Positions 1 through 10,497 of a stretch of 64,000 bases of DNA are shown here, one piece after another (position 1 is the stretch's first letter; each line of letters starts with the position of its first letter). The DNA lies in assembly GCF_004000905.1 (NCBI RefSeq), contig NZ_BIMD01000026.1, positions 1 through 64,000 of the forward strand. Reading direction: 5' to 3'. The notes under the pieces are model-generated. The model was not told the DNA's origin. It saw only the letters and a list, made by a program, of their open reading frames with translations, and did no database searches. Both the position numbers and the translations under genes were made by a program. This DNA is from Paenibacillus humicus NBRC 102415 (GTDB taxonomy: Bacteria > Bacillota > Bacilli > Paenibacillales > Paenibacillaceae).

Positions 1-1
1 C

Positions 2-1930
2 GGAGCCGGACGCACAGGCGGTCCCGGCGGCAACAACAACCGCAGAGGCGGCGGCAAGCCCGGCCAAGGCGCGGGCGGTCGCTTCGACGATCGCGGCGGC
101 AGCTACAAGAGCCGCGGCAGAGGCGGCAAAGGCGGCCGCGGCGGCCAGCAGCCTCAACGCGAGAAAATCGACAATACGCCGAAGAAAATCATCGTCCGCG
201 GCAGCATGACCGTCGGCGACCTCGCCAAGCTGCTCCACAAGGACGCTTCCGAAGTCATCAAGAAGCTCATTTTCCTTGGCGTCATGGCGACGATCAATCA
301 GGAACTGGATATCGAGACGATCCAGCTCGTCGCATCCGAGTTCAAAGTGGAGGAAGTCGAAATCAAGATTCCGGTCGAGGAAGACGATTTCGAGACGGTC
401 GAAGAGAAGGACGAGGAAGAGAATCTCATCGCCCGCGCTCCGGTCGTGACCATCATGGGCCACGTCGACCACGGCAAAACGACGCTTCTGGACGCAATCC
501 GCTCCACGAACGTGACCGGCGGCGAAGCCGGCGGCATCACGCAGCATATCGGCGCGTACCAGGTCGAAATCAACAATAAGAAAATTACGTTCCTCGATAC
601 TCCGGGCCACGCCGCGTTCACGATGATGCGCGCCCGCGGAGCCGAAGTGACGGACATCACGATCATCGTCGTGGCGGCCGATGACGGCGTCATGCCGCAG
701 ACGGTCGAAGCGATCAACCACGCCAAAGCGGCGAATGTCCCGATCATCGTGGCGGTCAACAAGATCGACAAGCCGGATGCGAATCCGGATACGATCAAGC
801 AGGAGCTGACCAAATACGAGCTCGTACCGGAAGAGTGGGGCGGAGACACGATCTTCGTCAACATTTCCGCCAAGCAGCGCATCAATCTCGAAGAGCTGCT
901 GGAAATGATCCTGCTCGTGGCCGAGGTCAACGACTACAAGGCCAACCCGAACAAACGCGCCCGCGGCACCGTGCTTGAGGCCGAGCTCGACAAGGGCAAA
1001 GGCCCGGTAGCCCGCGTGCTCGTGCAGCACGGGACGCTGAAGATCGGCGATGCATTCGTAGCCGGCAATACGTTCGGCCGCGTGCGCGCCATGATCAACG
1101 ACAAGGGACGCCGCCTCAAGGAAGCCGATCCTTCGACTCCGGTCGAGATTACGGGCCTGACGGAAGTTCCGCAAGCCGGCGATCCGTTCATGGTGTTCGA
1201 GGACGAGCGCAAAGCCCGCGACATCGCGGAACGCCGTTCGATCAAGCAGCGCCAGTCGGAAATGGGAGCGAATTCCCGCGTTACGCTGGACGATCTCTAC
1301 AAGCACATTACGGAAGGCGAGATCAAGGACCTCAACGTCATCATCAAAGCCGACGTTCAAGGCTCCCTGGAAGCTCTCCGCGGCTCGCTCGAGAAGATCG
1401 AAGTGGAAGGCGTCCGCGTGAAGAGCATCCACAACGGCGTCGGCGCGATTACGGAATCCGACATCACGCTGGCATCGGCCTCCAACGCCATCGTCATCGG
1501 CTTCAACGTCCGTCCTGAGACTCAGGCCGCCGTGGCTGCCGAGCAGGAGAAGGTCGACGTCCGCCTGCACAACATCATCTACAACGTCATCGAAGAAATC
1601 GAGCAGGCCATGAAGGGCATGCTGGATCCGGTCTTCAAGGAAGTCGTCATCGGCCACGCCGAAGTGCGCAACCTGTTCAAGGTGAGCAAGGTCGGCACGA
1701 TCGCAGGCTGCATGGTCATCGACGGCAAGATTTCCCGTTCGGCTGAAGCCCGCATCGTCCGCAGCGGCATCGTCGTATACCAAGGCAAAATCGACACGCT
1801 CAAGCGCTTCAAGGATGATGTGAAGGATGTCGCTCAAGGCTACGAGTGCGGCATTACAGTCGAGCGCTTCAATGATCTTCAAGAGGGCGACGTTATCGAA
1901 GCCTTCGTGCAGGAAAAGGTAGAACGTTAA
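2..1930 (+). CDS. infB: Translation initiation factor IF-2 (5' end outside window)
   Basis: GTPase that places initiator fMet-tRNA on the 30S subunit and promotes subunit joining. The reading frame is open from the first bases, so the N-terminus is missing; 642 residues are visible. The visible part starts with a Gly/Arg-rich linker (about residues 1-50), followed by the IF2_N-type segment and then the G domain with G1 GHVDHGKTT (about residue 153), G3 DTPGH and G4 NKID. The remaining half matches the usual IF2 domains II, III and C-terminal beta-barrel. It is the first gene of a run with rbfA, nrnA and truB, with 14 bp to rbfA. Identification is secure; only the true start cannot be seen. 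Confidence 0.97.
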   Translation, partial: GAGRTGGPGGNNNRRGGGKPGQGAGGRFDDRGGSYKSRGRGGKGGRGGQQPQREKIDNTPKKIIVRGSMTVGDLAKLLHKDASEVIKKLIFLGVMATINQELDIETIQLVASEFKVEEVEIKIPVEEDDFETVEEKDEEENLIARAPVVTIMGHVDHGKTTLLDAIRSTNVTGGEAGGITQHIGAYQVEINNKKITFLDTPGHAAFTMMRARGAEVTDITIIVVAADDGVMPQTVEAINHAKAANVPIIVAVNKIDKPDANPDTIKQELTKYELVPEEWGGDTIFVNISAKQRINLEELLEMILLVAEVNDYKANPNKRARGTVLEAELDKGKGPVARVLVQHGTLKIGDAFVAGNTFGRVRAMINDKGRRLKEADPSTPVEITGLTEVPQAGDPFMVFEDERKARDIAERRSIKQRQSEMGANSRVTLDDLYKHITEGEIKDLNVIIKADVQGSLEALRGSLEKIEVEGVRVKSIHNGVGAITESDITLASASNAIVIGFNVRPETQAAVAAEQEKVDVRLHNIIYNVIEEIEQAMKGMLDPVFKEVVIGHAEVRNLFKVSKVGTIAGCMVIDGKISRSAEARIVRSGIVVYQGKIDTLKRFKDDVKDVAQGYECGITVERFNDLQEGDVIEAFVQEKVER

Positions 1931-1944
1931 AGAGGTGATTCACC

Positions 1945-2301
1945 ATGGCTAAGATCCGCGTAGGCCGGGTGGGGGAACAGATCAAGAAGGAGCTCAGCCA
2001 GATCATCCAGGCTGAGCTCAAGGATCCCCGCATCGGTTTCATCACGGTGACCGGCGTCGAAGTCACGAACGACATGTCCCAGGCGAGAGTGTACCTGAGC
2101 GTGCTCGGAAGCGACGATCAAAAGGAAGAAACATTGAAGGCGCTCGCGCGCGGCACCGGATTCATCCGTTCGGAGCTCGGCAAGCGAATCCGTCTGCGCC
2201 ATACGCCGGAGCTGCTCTTCAAATTCGACAGCAGCATCGAGTACGGCAGCCGCATTGAGTCTCTGCTCACGGACATCAACCGTGACAACGGAGGCCAATG
2301 A
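1945..2301 (+). CDS. rbfA: Ribosome-binding factor A
   Basis: Small KH-fold protein (118 aa) that binds the 30S subunit during late maturation of 16S rRNA, near the 5' helix. Start ATG follows a clear AGAGGTGAT ribosome site. The sequence begins [16 protein letters not shown] and carries the family's conserved segments DPRIGF and [10 protein letters not shown]. Length is normal for Firmicutes. It follows infB by 14 bp and its stop overlaps the nrnA start (ATGA), so translation of the two is probably coupled. This infB-rbfA-nrnA-truB order is standard in Bacillales. Confidence 0.96.
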   Translation: MAKIRVGRVGEQIKKELSQIIQAELKDPRIGFITVTGVEVTNDMSQARVYLSVLGSDDQKEETLKALARGTGFIRSELGKRIRLRHTPELLFKFDSSIEYGSRIESLLTDINRDNGGQ

Positions 2302-3281
2302 CCGGGGCGGGGCAGGATCTATACGAAGCTGCTCTGCAGTTCATGAACGAGGGAGACGACTACTTGGTTGTCTCCCATGTTCAGCCTGACGGGGATGCGG
2401 TGAGCTCCACGCTTGCTGCGGCCTGGCTGCTCGGCAAGCTGGGCAAGAAGGCTGTCTTGGCCAATGAAGACCTCGTGCCGGACAGGCTACGCTTCATGGC
2501 CGGCTCGGAAGGCATTCTCCGCTATGGAGAAAACCAAGGGCGGAAGTTCAAGCGGATCATTGCCGTCGACTGCGCCGATTTCAAACGGATCGGACGAATT
2601 GCGGAATGGTTCGAAGACGGGTACGAGCTGCTCAATATCGATCATCATCCTACTAATAACGGATACGGAGCCGTCAATCTCGTCGTTCCCGATGCCGCGG
2701 CCACGGCACAGATTCTGTACGGGCTCGTCCGGACCGCTTGCATGCCTCTGGAGCAGCCGGCGGCGGAAATGCTCTACACCGGATTGCTTACGGATACGGG
2801 AGGCTTCCGGTATTCCAATACAGATACCAGGGTCATGCAGGCAGCATCGGAGCTTCTTGAAGCCGGGGCGGGCGGCCATGCCATCGCCGATCGGCTGCTG
2901 GAACGCATGTCGCTGCCTCAGCTGAAGCTGCTTCGGCTAGGGCTGAACCGGATGGAATTTCATTATGGCGACCGCGTCTGCACGATGCATATCTCGCCCG
3001 AAGACATGCAGGAGACAGGCGCTGCGCCGGAGGATCTGGAGGGCCTTGTCAATTATGCCCGCAATGTCGAAGGCGTAGAGGCTGGCATCCTGTTCAAAGG
3101 CTTGCGCGACGGAAGCGTCAAGGCAAGCCTGCGCTCCGGAGGCACGCTTGATGTGGCGGCAATCGCTTCCCGCTTCGGCGGAGGCGGCCATATCCGGGCG
3201 GCCGGCTGCCGCATTGACGGCCCGATAGAGGAAGCGATGAGCTCCCTGTTGGCCGTCATAAGGGAGGAACTGAAAGACTGA
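2298..3281 (+). CDS. nrnA: DHH/DHHA1 oligoribonuclease / pAp phosphatase NrnA
   Basis: Bifunctional nanoRNase and 3'-phosphoadenosine 5'-phosphate phosphatase of the DHH superfamily (327 aa). Visible metal-binding motifs are H-x-x-PDGDA (about residues 27-34), D91 in AVDCAD, and the DHH signature in NIDHHPTN (about residues 113-120). The C-terminal DHHA1 domain carries [10 protein letters not shown]. It overlaps rbfA by 4 bp and truB by one base (TGATG), indicating a coupled operon. In this family the enzyme finishes degradation of 2-5 nt RNA, which fits the nearby pnp, rnj and rny genes. Confidence 0.95.
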   Translation: MTGAGQDLYEAALQFMNEGDDYLVVSHVQPDGDAVSSTLAAAWLLGKLGKKAVLANEDLVPDRLRFMAGSEGILRYGENQGRKFKRIIAVDCADFKRIGRIAEWFEDGYELLNIDHHPTNNGYGAVNLVVPDAAATAQILYGLVRTACMPLEQPAAEMLYTGLLTDTGGFRYSNTDTRVMQAASELLEAGAGGHAIADRLLERMSLPQLKLLRLGLNRMEFHYGDRVCTMHISPEDMQETGAAPEDLEGLVNYARNVEGVEAGILFKGLRDGSVKASLRSGGTLDVAAIASRFGGGGHIRAAGCRIDGPIEEAMSSLLAVIREELKD

Positions 3282-4198
3282 TGGATGGAATTTTGGCAAT
3301 CTGGAAGCCTGCCGGCTGGACGTCCCACGACGTGGTGGCCAAATGCCGCAGGCTGCTCCGGACCAAACGCATCGGCCACGCGGGCACGCTGGATCCTATG
3401 GTGACCGGCGTGCTTCCTTTATGCGTCGGCCAAGCGACACGCGTGGTTGAATACATGCAGGAGCTGCCCAAAGCCTACGAGGCCGTCCTGCAGCTCGGCA
3501 TTTCTACGGATACGCTCGACTTGACCGGCGAGATTCTGGAGCAAGTGGACTCAGTCGCATTGAGCGAGCAGGATATAAGGCAAGCCCTGATGTCCTTCCT
3601 GGGCGAAATCATGCAGCTGCCGCCGATGTATTCGGCCGTGAAGGTTGACGGCAAGCGGCTCTATGAATTGGCGCGGGAAGGCAAGACGGCGGAGCGCAAG
3701 CCCCGTCAAGCCACGATTCATTCGCTTGATGTGCTGTCCATGGATTTGGACAGGCCGCATCCGCTCGTCCGGTTCCGGGTCGTCTGTTCCAAAGGGACGT
3801 ACATTCGCACGCTGTGCGAAGATATCGGCAGCAAGCTCGGGGTGCCTGCCGCCATGGCGGAGCTCAAGCGCACGCTGTCGGCGGGCTTTTCGGAAGAGGA
3901 TTGCCTGACGCTTGAACAAGCCCAGCTGTTGATGGAGCAGGGGACGCTGGAGCAGCGCCTGCTTCCTGCGGAAGCGGCGCTTGCCCACATGCCGCGCTCC
4001 AGCGCCGCCCCGCCGGCTATGCGCCAAGCTCTGCAAGGCCGCCGGATTCCGGTCGAGTGGCTGGACGAGCGTCCTGCGGAAGGAAGCCAATTCCGGCTTT
4101 ATGGCCAGGACGGCTCCTTTGCCGGCGTGTTTGAAATTACGGAAGACGGAAGCATGGTGAAGCCGGTGAAGGTGTTCGCCCGGCCCGATTCGGAATAG
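3281..4198 (+). CDS. truB: tRNA pseudouridine(55) synthase TruB
   Basis: Makes pseudouridine at position 55 in the T-loop of tRNAs. 305 aa. The catalytic aspartate is D38 within GHAGTLDPMVTGVLP; the later YSAVKVDGKRLYELAR and RFRVVCSKGTYIRTL segments are typical TruB. The C-terminus (from about residue 245) resembles the short TruB C2/PUA-like domain. Start ATG overlaps the nrnA stop by one base. The operon continues after about 90 bp with ribF. Confidence 0.96.
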   Translation: MDGILAIWKPAGWTSHDVVAKCRRLLRTKRIGHAGTLDPMVTGVLPLCVGQATRVVEYMQELPKAYEAVLQLGISTDTLDLTGEILEQVDSVALSEQDIRQALMSFLGEIMQLPPMYSAVKVDGKRLYELAREGKTAERKPRQATIHSLDVLSMDLDRPHPLVRFRVVCSKGTYIRTLCEDIGSKLGVPAAMAELKRTLSAGFSEEDCLTLEQAQLLMEQGTLEQRLLPAEAALAHMPRSSAAPPAMRQALQGRRIPVEWLDERPAEGSQFRLYGQDGSFAGVFEITEDGSMVKPVKVFARPDSE

Positions 4199-4289
4199 CG
4201 GATCGCCATGCGGGCCGCAGAGCCGGGATCCGGGATTTCTCTGGAACCGGGGCTGCAGGCTTCCTGAAGATTAAAAGGAATGCGGGTGA

Positions 4290-5261
4290 ATGGAAGTGGA
4301 GATTTACGAACTGAGCTACCCGATCAACGGCAGCAATGAACCGGCGTTTTCCCCGGCGCCGTGCTGCCTGGCTATCGGGCATTTTGACGGCGTCCATCTC
4401 GGGCACCGCCATGTGATCGACCGTGCTGTCGAAGAGGCCCGCCGATCGGGAACCCGCGCCGCGGTGATGACGTTCCACCCGCATCCCCGCGAAGTGCTCG
4501 GCATCGGCAGCGGCTTCGCCGAATGCCTGACGCCGCTCGACGCGAAGCTGGAGCTGTTCCGGGAAGCAGGGGCGGATGCCGTCTTCATCATGCAATTCGA
4601 CCCTGCCTTTGCCGCCATCAGTCCCGAGATGTTCGCTAGGGAGGTGCTGGTGCCGCTCGGCGTCAGCCATGCCGTCGTCGGCTTCGACTTCACGTTCGGA
4701 AGCCGCGGCGCAGGAACCCCGCACATGCTGGCTGAGCTGGGAAGCGGAAGCTTCACGGTCGATATTGTTCCGGCCGCACAGAGGGACGGGCTCAAAGTCA
4801 GCAGCACCTATGTGCGGGAAGCGCTGGAGGACGGCCGCGTCGATCTCGCGGCCGAGCTGCTGGGAAGGCCTTACCGGGTCAGCGGCATCGTCGTGCACGG
4901 TGATGCCAGGGGAAGGCTGCTCGGCTTCCCCACGGCCAACCTGAGTCCGGACCAGCCTTACGTCCTGCCTCGGCTTGGCGTCTATGCGGTCAAGGTCAGG
5001 ATTCCTTCTCCCCTAGGGGGGGAGCCTGCTGTCCATGATGCGGTGCTGAACCACGGAATGAAGCCTACGTTCAACAAGGACAAGATCGTCCCCGTTCTTG
5101 AAGCCCATCTGCTTGATTTCGAGGGAGATCTGTACGGGAACAGGCTGGAGATCGACTTCGTTCATTTCCTGCGAACGGAACAGAAGTTCTCGGGAATCGA
5201 CGAGCTCGTCTCCCAGCTTGGCCGAGACAAGGCTCGCGCCAGGGAATTGCTGGAGGACTGA
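4290..5261 (+). CDS. ribF: Bifunctional riboflavin kinase / FAD synthetase
   Basis: Converts riboflavin to FMN and then to FAD. 323 aa, the usual length. The N-terminal nucleotidyltransferase shows the GHFDGVHLGHR motif (about residues 30-40) and SSTYVREAL (about 170). The C-terminal riboflavin-kinase domain (from about residue 185) contains GRLLGFPTANL and the FEGDLYG segment. The start ATG lies after GGAATGCGGGTGA. It follows truB with about 90 bp and no obvious terminator, so it may be read from the infB operon. Confidence 0.95.
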   Translation: MEVEIYELSYPINGSNEPAFSPAPCCLAIGHFDGVHLGHRHVIDRAVEEARRSGTRAAVMTFHPHPREVLGIGSGFAECLTPLDAKLELFREAGADAVFIMQFDPAFAAISPEMFAREVLVPLGVSHAVVGFDFTFGSRGAGTPHMLAELGSGSFTVDIVPAAQRDGLKVSSTYVREALEDGRVDLAAELLGRPYRVSGIVVHGDARGRLLGFPTANLSPDQPYVLPRLGVYAVKVRIPSPLGGEPAVHDAVLNHGMKPTFNKDKIVPVLEAHLLDFEGDLYGNRLEIDFVHFLRTEQKFSGIDELVSQLGRDKARARELLED

Positions 5262-5295
5262 GCGGCGCTGCGGAAGAGCTTCCGAGCGGCAGGCG

Positions 5296-5324
5296 TTTAC
5301 TTTGTTACCCGTAGATGCTATACT
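5296..5324 (+). promoter_or_regulatory. Sigma-A promoter for rpsO
   Basis: TTTACT (5296-5301), 17-bp spacer, TATACT (5319-5324). Transcription would start near 5331 and give an rpsO leader of about 120 nt. The spacer length is ideal and both hexamers are close to consensus. Confidence 0.75.
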
Positions 5325-5330
5325 GTTTAA

Positions 5331-5450
5331 TGTTGTCCGGAATTGCTCCGGCCATCACGGCCTTGGCTTGGCCTGTCCGCTCTCACCGGCGGCGGCGAGG
5401 CTGACGGCGGCTACTCAAGCAACCTATTACGTAATTGGAGGTGAACTAGG
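5331..5450 (+). promoter_or_regulatory. rpsO leader with several hairpins (possible S15 autoregulatory element)
   Basis: The leader contains small inverted repeats: CCGGA/TCCGG around 5337-5352, GGCC/GGCC around 5351-5363, and CCGCTC..GGCGG around 5378-5393. S15 leaders in many bacteria bind S15 and control rpsO translation; whether this one does is inference from position and structure only. Confidence 0.4.
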
Positions 5451-5720
5451 ATGGCACTTACGCAAGAACGCAAGCAAGAGCTCATCGAAGAGCACAAGAC
5501 GCATGCAAGCGACACCGGCTCTCCTGAAGTTCAGGTCGCAATCCTTACTCAGAACATCGTGAACCTTACGGATCACCTGCGGACGCACAAGAAAGATCAT
5601 CACTCGCGCCGCGGTCTTCTGAAAATGGTCGGTCAGCGCCGCAAGCTGCTGGCATACCTGAAAAACAAGGATGTTAGACGTTACAGCGCTCTGATCGAGA
5701 AGCTCGGTCTTCGCCGCTAA
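5451..5720 (+). CDS. rpsO: 30S ribosomal protein S15
   Basis: Small subunit protein that binds 16S rRNA helices 20-22 and nucleates the platform. 89 aa, exactly the usual size. Begins [20 protein letters not shown] and has the conserved [16 protein letters not shown] segment that contacts rRNA. Strong ribosome site TTGGAGGTGAA ahead of ATG. It has its own promoter and terminator, and pnp follows, the classic rpsO-pnp pair. Confidence 0.98.
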   Translation: MALTQERKQELIEEHKTHASDTGSPEVQVAILTQNIVNLTDHLRTHKKDHHSRRGLLKMVGQRRKLLAYLKNKDVRRYSALIEKLGLRR

Positions 5721-5733
5721 GAAGCTGTTGAAG

Positions 5734-5795
5734 AAGCAACCTGGTTGTCCAGCTGTCCGGGATTCCCGGAAGGGCTGCAGCCCGGTTGCTTTTTA
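5734..5795 (+). terminator. Terminator / structured region between rpsO and pnp
   Basis: AAGCAACC (5734-5741) pairs with GGTTGCTT (5784-5791) followed by a T-run, with two smaller hairpins (CCGGGATTCCCGG and GGGCTGCAGCCC) nested inside. It looks like a branched rho-independent terminator after rpsO. Confidence 0.65.
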
Positions 5796-5918
5796 TAATC
5801 AATTCGACAAGTGTATTTTTACATATCCGGACAAGGCTTCAGGAGAAGGTCGGGCGTCCGCGCCGGGCAGGATAACCCGAGGCTGCGCCGAATATTTTTC
5901 TAGATTAGGAGGGATATC

Positions 5919-8018
5919 ATGCACCAGGTTCAAATGACACTGGGGGGTCGCCAGCTGACCCTCGAAAGCGGCCGCCTGGCCAAGCAGGCCAATGCTGCCG
6001 TTACGGTACGATATGGCGATACCGTCGTCCTCTGTACCGTTACCGCTTCTTCGGGTCCGAAGGATCTGGACTTCTTCCCGCTTACGGTCAACTATGAGGA
6101 GCGCCTCTACGCCGTGGGCAAGATTCCTGGAGGCTTCATCAAGCGCGAAGGACGCCCGAGCGAGAAGGCTATCCTTTCGAGCCGCTTGACCGACCGTCCG
6201 ATCCGTCCGCTGTTCCCGGAAGGGTTCCGCAACGATGTTCAAGTGCTGAACCTCGTCATGAGCGTGGATCAGGATTGCCCGCCTGAAATTGCCGCGATGA
6301 TCGGCACAGGCGCTGCGCTGAGCATTTCCGACGTTCCGTTCAACGGACCGATCGGAGGCGTCATCGTAGGCCGAGTGGACGGCAAGTTCATCATCAACCC
6401 GACGGTCGAGCAGGAAGAAGCCAGCGATCTCAAACTCGTTGTTTCCGGCACGAAAGACGCCATCATGATGGTGGAAGCCGAAGCCAACGAGCTGACGGAG
6501 GAAGTCATGCTGGAAGCGATCATGTTCGGCCATGAAGAAATCAAGAACATCGTGGCTACGATCGACGAGCTGACGGCTCAATGCGGCAAGGAAAAGATGG
6601 AGGTTGTTCTCCATACCGTCGATTCCGAAGTCAACGACGCTGTCCGGGCGTTCGCTTCCGCACGTCTGATCGAAGCGATCCGCATCGAGGAAAAGCATGC
6701 CCGCCAGGAAGCGATCGATCTCGCGAACAGCGAAGCGGTCGCCCACTTCCAGGAAGTCTATGCGGAAACTCCGGAGCTCATGGGCGACGTAAAGGAAACG
6801 CTGTACGACATCGTCAAGGAAGAAGTGCGCCGCCTCATTACGCATGACAAGATTCGTCCGGACGGACGCGGACTCGACGAGATCCGTCCCATCGACTGCG
6901 ACGTATCGGTGCTGCCCCGCACGCACGGCACAGGCCTTTTCACGCGCGGCCAGACGCAGGCGCTCAGCGTCTGCACCCTGGGAGCGCTCGGCGATGTCCA
7001 GATTCTCGACGGCATCAGCCCGGAGACGACCAAGCGCTTCATGCATCATTACAACTTCCCGCCGTTCAGCGTCGGCGAAGCACGCCCTCTGCGCGCGCCT
7101 GGACGCCGCGAGATCGGACACGGAGCCCTCGGCGAACGCGCCCTTTCCAAGGTTCTTCCTTCGGAAGCCGATTTCCCGTACACGATCCGCCTCGTATCCG
7201 AGGTGCTGGAATCCAACGGCTCCACTTCGCAAGCGAGCATCTGCGCCAGCTCCCTGGCCATGATGGACGCAGGCGTACCGATCAAGGCGCCGGTAGCCGG
7301 CGTGGCGATGGGGCTGATCAAGGACGGAGAGCATTTCTCCATCCTGACGGACATTCAAGGCATGGAAGATCATCTCGGGGACATGGACTTCAAGGTCGCC
7401 GGCACCGCTGAAGGCGTAACGGCCATCCAGATGGACATCAAGATCGACGGCATCGACCGCGCGATTCTGACCCAGGCTCTGGAGCAGGCCCGCGTAGGCC
7501 GCATGCATATCCTGGACAAGATGAACGCCACGATGAGCAAGCCGCGCGAGAGCCTGTCGGCATACGCGCCTAAGATCATGACGCTGCGCATCAATCCGGA
7601 CAAGATCCGCGATGTCATCGGCGCAGGCGGCAAGATCATCAACAAGATCATCGAGGAGACGGGAGTCAAAATCGATATCGAGCAGGACGGCATGGTCTAC
7701 ATCGCTTCTTCCAACGAAGAGATGAACAAGCGCGCCCGCGCCATCATCGAAGGCATCGTCAAGGAAGTCGTCGTCGGCGAAATCTACACCGGCACGGTGA
7801 AGCGCGTCGAGAAGTTCGGGGCGTTCGTGGAGATTCTCCCGAACAAGGACGGATTGGTCCACATTTCCCAGCTGTCGACGGAGAGGGTAGCCAAGACGGA
7901 AGACGCCGTCAACATCGGCGACGTCATCACCGTCAAAGTCACGGAGATCGACCAGCAGGGACGCATCAATCTGTCCCGCAAAGCGGTGCTTACGGCCGAG
8001 GCTCCTTCCCAAGCCTGA
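5919..8018 (+). CDS. pnp: Polyribonucleotide nucleotidyltransferase (PNPase)
   Basis: Phosphorolytic 3'-5' exoribonuclease, trimeric, part of the RNA degradation machinery. 699 aa. Two RNase PH-like domains (about residues 10-210 and 310-530) flank an alpha-helical linker; the KH domain shows IGAGGK (about residue 567) and a C-terminal S1 domain follows (about 620-690, [17 protein letters not shown]). ATG follows TAGGAGGGATATC. The gene ends just before a clean terminator. Together with nrnA, rnj and rny, the window encodes four RNA-decay enzymes. Confidence 0.97.
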   Translation: MHQVQMTLGGRQLTLESGRLAKQANAAVTVRYGDTVVLCTVTASSGPKDLDFFPLTVNYEERLYAVGKIPGGFIKREGRPSEKAILSSRLTDRPIRPLFPEGFRNDVQVLNLVMSVDQDCPPEIAAMIGTGAALSISDVPFNGPIGGVIVGRVDGKFIINPTVEQEEASDLKLVVSGTKDAIMMVEAEANELTEEVMLEAIMFGHEEIKNIVATIDELTAQCGKEKMEVVLHTVDSEVNDAVRAFASARLIEAIRIEEKHARQEAIDLANSEAVAHFQEVYAETPELMGDVKETLYDIVKEEVRRLITHDKIRPDGRGLDEIRPIDCDVSVLPRTHGTGLFTRGQTQALSVCTLGALGDVQILDGISPETTKRFMHHYNFPPFSVGEARPLRAPGRREIGHGALGERALSKVLPSEADFPYTIRLVSEVLESNGSTSQASICASSLAMMDAGVPIKAPVAGVAMGLIKDGEHFSILTDIQGMEDHLGDMDFKVAGTAEGVTAIQMDIKIDGIDRAILTQALEQARVGRMHILDKMNATMSKPRESLSAYAPKIMTLRINPDKIRDVIGAGGKIINKIIEETGVKIDIEQDGMVYIASSNEEMNKRARAIIEGIVKEVVVGEIYTGTVKRVEKFGAFVEILPNKDGLVHISQLSTERVAKTEDAVNIGDVITVKVTEIDQQGRINLSRKAVLTAEAPSQA

Positions 8019-8050
8019 TTCCGGCTGGAATTGCAGCCCGTCGAAAACTC

Positions 8051-8080
8051 AGAGCCAGAGACACTCTCTGGTTCTTTTTT
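8051..8080 (+). terminator. Rho-independent terminator after pnp
   Basis: 11-bp stem 8051-8061 / 8065-8075 with one G-U pair, loop CAC, then a T-run to 8080. Confidence 0.85.
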
Positions 8081-8208
8081 ATTTGCCTGCGCGGCCATGT
8101 CCGTACGCCTTTTGTTCTTGGGAACATTCCCCGACCCGCGGAGTCCAAGCCGCATAAATTGTCCCTCTTATTCATAGGAATCATGGAGAAGAGTGGAGGG
8201 ATGTAGCG

Positions 8209-9192
8209 ATGAAACTGCGGCAATGGGGCTTGTCCGCCGCCTTCGGCGCAGCCGTCGTCCTGCTTGCGGTCAGTTATGGCGGCGCCGGAGGGTACGTTCA
8301 GGCGATCAAAAGCGGTGAAATCCGGTCGGCCATGCTGCTGACAGACAACGAAGAGGCGCTGCGGACGGAAATCAAGCAGGAGGCGGAAAAGCGCTATATC
8401 CCGCCGGTGGATGCCAAGGTCGACCGTTGGTTCCGGGCGATACCGGGCTATGACGGGCGCGAAGTCGATATCGAGGCCACCTACCGGCAAGCGAAGCTTC
8501 GTCCCGATGCCCCTGTTCAATATGTGTACAAGGCGGTCAAGCCGAAGGTAAGCGTGGAGGACTATCCGCTGGAGCCGGTCTATCGGGGCAATCCCGCGAA
8601 GCCGACGGCCTCGTTCATGATCAATGTCGCGTGGGGCAATGAATATTTGGAGCCGATGCTGGCGACTCTCGACCGGTACGGAGTCAAGGCGACCTTTTTC
8701 CTGGATGGATCCTGGCTGAAAAAATATCCGGAGGAAGCGCGTAAAATCCAGGCGGCAGGCCACGAGATTTCCAATCATGCCTACTCTCATCCCGATATGA
8801 GCAAGCTCGGAATGGAGCAGCAGACGTCGCAGATCACGCGCACCGAGCAGCTGCTCAAGGATACGCTCGGCGCAAGCAACCGGCTGTTCGCCCCGCCATC
8901 GGGTAGCTACAACGCCTCGACGATCAAAGCCGCGCGCGCGCAAGGACTGAGGACGGTCATGTGGACGCTGGATACGGTGGATTGGCGCAAGCCTTCGCCG
9001 GGCTCGGTCGTCGACAAGATCGCACGAGGCATCGGGCCGGGATCGCTTATTCTGATGCATCCGACCGCAAGCTCGAGAGATGCGCTCGAAGGCATGATCA
9101 AGGCGGCAAAACGCAAAGGACTGCTGCTTGTGCCCGTCAGCGAAACGATTTCGGAGGAGCGGATCGAGGCTCCGGTTGAGGCCAAACCTTAA
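8209..9192 (+). CDS. ylxY: YlxY-type polysaccharide deacetylase-like protein
   Basis: 327 aa with an N-terminal membrane/signal segment (about residues 8-32) and a NodB-type domain (about 130-310), so it is probably secreted or membrane-anchored. NodB enzymes remove acetyl groups from cell-wall glycans. Here the first motif, normally TFDDG, reads NVAWGNE, so the catalytic and metal-binding aspartates are missing; the H-x-x-x-H motif is present (NHAYSHPDMS, about 189-198). This is a feature of YlxY-like proteins placed after pnp in Bacillales, and suggests altered or no deacetylase activity. Ribosome site GTGGAGGGATGTAGCG precedes ATG. The biological role is unknown to me. Confidence 0.85.
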   Translation: MKLRQWGLSAAFGAAVVLLAVSYGGAGGYVQAIKSGEIRSAMLLTDNEEALRTEIKQEAEKRYIPPVDAKVDRWFRAIPGYDGREVDIEATYRQAKLRPDAPVQYVYKAVKPKVSVEDYPLEPVYRGNPAKPTASFMINVAWGNEYLEPMLATLDRYGVKATFFLDGSWLKKYPEEARKIQAAGHEISNHAYSHPDMSKLGMEQQTSQITRTEQLLKDTLGASNRLFAPPSGSYNASTIKAARAQGLRTVMWTLDTVDWRKPSPGSVVDKIARGIGPGSLILMHPTASSRDALEGMIKAAKRKGLLLVPVSETISEERIEAPVEAKP

Positions 9193-9204
9193 TTTTGTTA
9201 TGAT
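9176..9204 (+). promoter_or_regulatory. Sigma-A promoter for the M16 peptidase-dut unit
   Basis: TTGAGG (9176-9181), 17-bp spacer, TATGAT (9199-9204) with an extended TGn just upstream (TGTTATGAT). The -35 box lies within the 3' end of ylxY. Confidence 0.65.
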
Positions 9205-9231
9205 GATAATCAAACTCAAGGAGGAGATCCG

Positions 9232-10497
9232 GTGAATATATATAGACTCAGCAACGGTCTGCGCGTTGTCGCGGAACCGATTCCCACCTGCCGTTCCGTA
9301 TCGTTCGGCATTTGGGTCAAGACGGGATCCCGCAGCGAAACGCCGTCCAACAACGGTATCTCCCATTTTATCGAGCATATGCTCTTCAAAGGCACGGATA
9401 CACGCAGCGCCAAGGATATCGCCGACCTGTTCGACGGCATCGGGGGCAATGTGAATGCGTTCACGGCAAAGGAATATACATGCTATTTCGCCAAGGTGCT
9501 CGACCAGCATCTGCCGCTTGCGGTCGATGCTCTCGCGGACATGTTCTTCAACTCCAGGTTCGACGAGGAAGAACTGGCGAAGGAAAAGAACGTCATCTTC
9601 GAAGAGATCGCCATGTACGAGGACACGCCGGACGACAAGGTCCATGACGAGGCTTCCCGGGCTTCCTACGGGGACCATCCGCTCGCTTATTCCATCTTGG
9701 GTTCCGAAGAGCGGCTGACTTCCATGGGGCCGGCCGACCTGCGCGGGTATATGAAGGAACAATATACGCTGGAGAACACGGTCATCAGCGTCGCGGGCAA
9801 CATCGAGGAAAAGGGGCTGCTGGAGCTTCTGGAGGCCAAGTTCGGCAGCTTCTCCGACAGCGGGCTTGGACGGAGCCTGGAGGCTCCCGAGTTCAAGGGA
9901 GAGTACTTGTTCCGCCCGAAAAAAACGGAGCAGAACCATATCTGTCTCACGTTCCCGGGCTGTTCCATTTCCGACGACAACCTGTACGCGATGATCCTGC
10001 TCAACAACGCCCTCGGCGGCGGCATGAGCTCCCGGCTGTTCCAGGAAATCCGCGAGAAGCGGGGACTCGCCTATTCGGTCTATTCCTACCATACCTCCTA
10101 TGCCGATTCGGGACTGTTCACCGTCTACGCCGGAACGGCTCCGCGCCAGACCGCGGATGTGCTTGACCTGACGATGGAGCTGCTCGGCGACGTCTCGGCC
10201 AAGGGCCTCACCGATGCGGAGCTGACGAGGGGCAAGGAGCAGCTCAAGGGAAGTCTGATCCTCAGCCTGGAAAGCACGAGCAGCCGGATGAACCGCAATG
10301 GCAAAAACGAGCTCATGCTCGGCCGCCACTATACGCTCGACGAGATGATCGAGCGGATCGAAGCGGTCAAAATGGAAGATATCCGCGCCGTGACGGCTTC
10401 GATGCTGAAGGTTCCGTTCGCCGTGGCTATGGTCGGCTCCGAAGAAGGGCCGGCCGCCAAGCTGAGGAGGGACCAATTTGTTTCCGGTGCAGTTTAA
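9232..10497 (+). CDS. mlpA: M16 zinc protease, MlpA/YmxG type
   Basis: Single-domain-pair insulinase-family metallopeptidase, 421 aa, related to mitochondrial processing peptidase. The inverted zinc motif HFIEH is at residues 45-49 and the downstream glutamate lies in the [12 protein letters not shown] segment (about 123-134). The C-terminal half has the R-Y-like [17 protein letters not shown] segment of active M16 proteins. Start is GTG after an AAGGAGGAG ribosome site. It follows ylxY as in Bacillus, and its end overlaps dut by 20 bp. In Bacillus the homologue lies next to the spoVF genes; substrate is not known. Confidence 0.92.
   Translation: MNIYRLSNGLRVVAEPIPTCRSVSFGIWVKTGSRSETPSNNGISHFIEHMLFKGTDTRSAKDIADLFDGIGGNVNAFTAKEYTCYFAKVLDQHLPLAVDALADMFFNSRFDEEELAKEKNVIFEEIAMYEDTPDDKVHDEASRASYGDHPLAYSILGSEERLTSMGPADLRGYMKEQYTLENTVISVAGNIEEKGLLELLEAKFGSFSDSGLGRSLEAPEFKGEYLFRPKKTEQNHICLTFPGCSISDDNLYAMILLNNALGGGMSSRLFQEIREKRGLAYSVYSYHTSYADSGLFTVYAGTAPRQTADVLDLTMELLGDVSAKGLTDAELTRGKEQLKGSLILSLESTSSRMNRNGKNELMLGRHYTLDEMIERIEAVKMEDIRAVTASMLKVPFAVAMVGSEEGPAAKLRRDQFVSGAV

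Noticed and set aside
5799-8012. Long minus-strand open frame opposite pnp
   Set aside because: Arg/Asp/His-rich translation typical of an antisense shadow of a GC-rich gene; pnp on the plus strand is certain and no ribosome site supports the minus frame.
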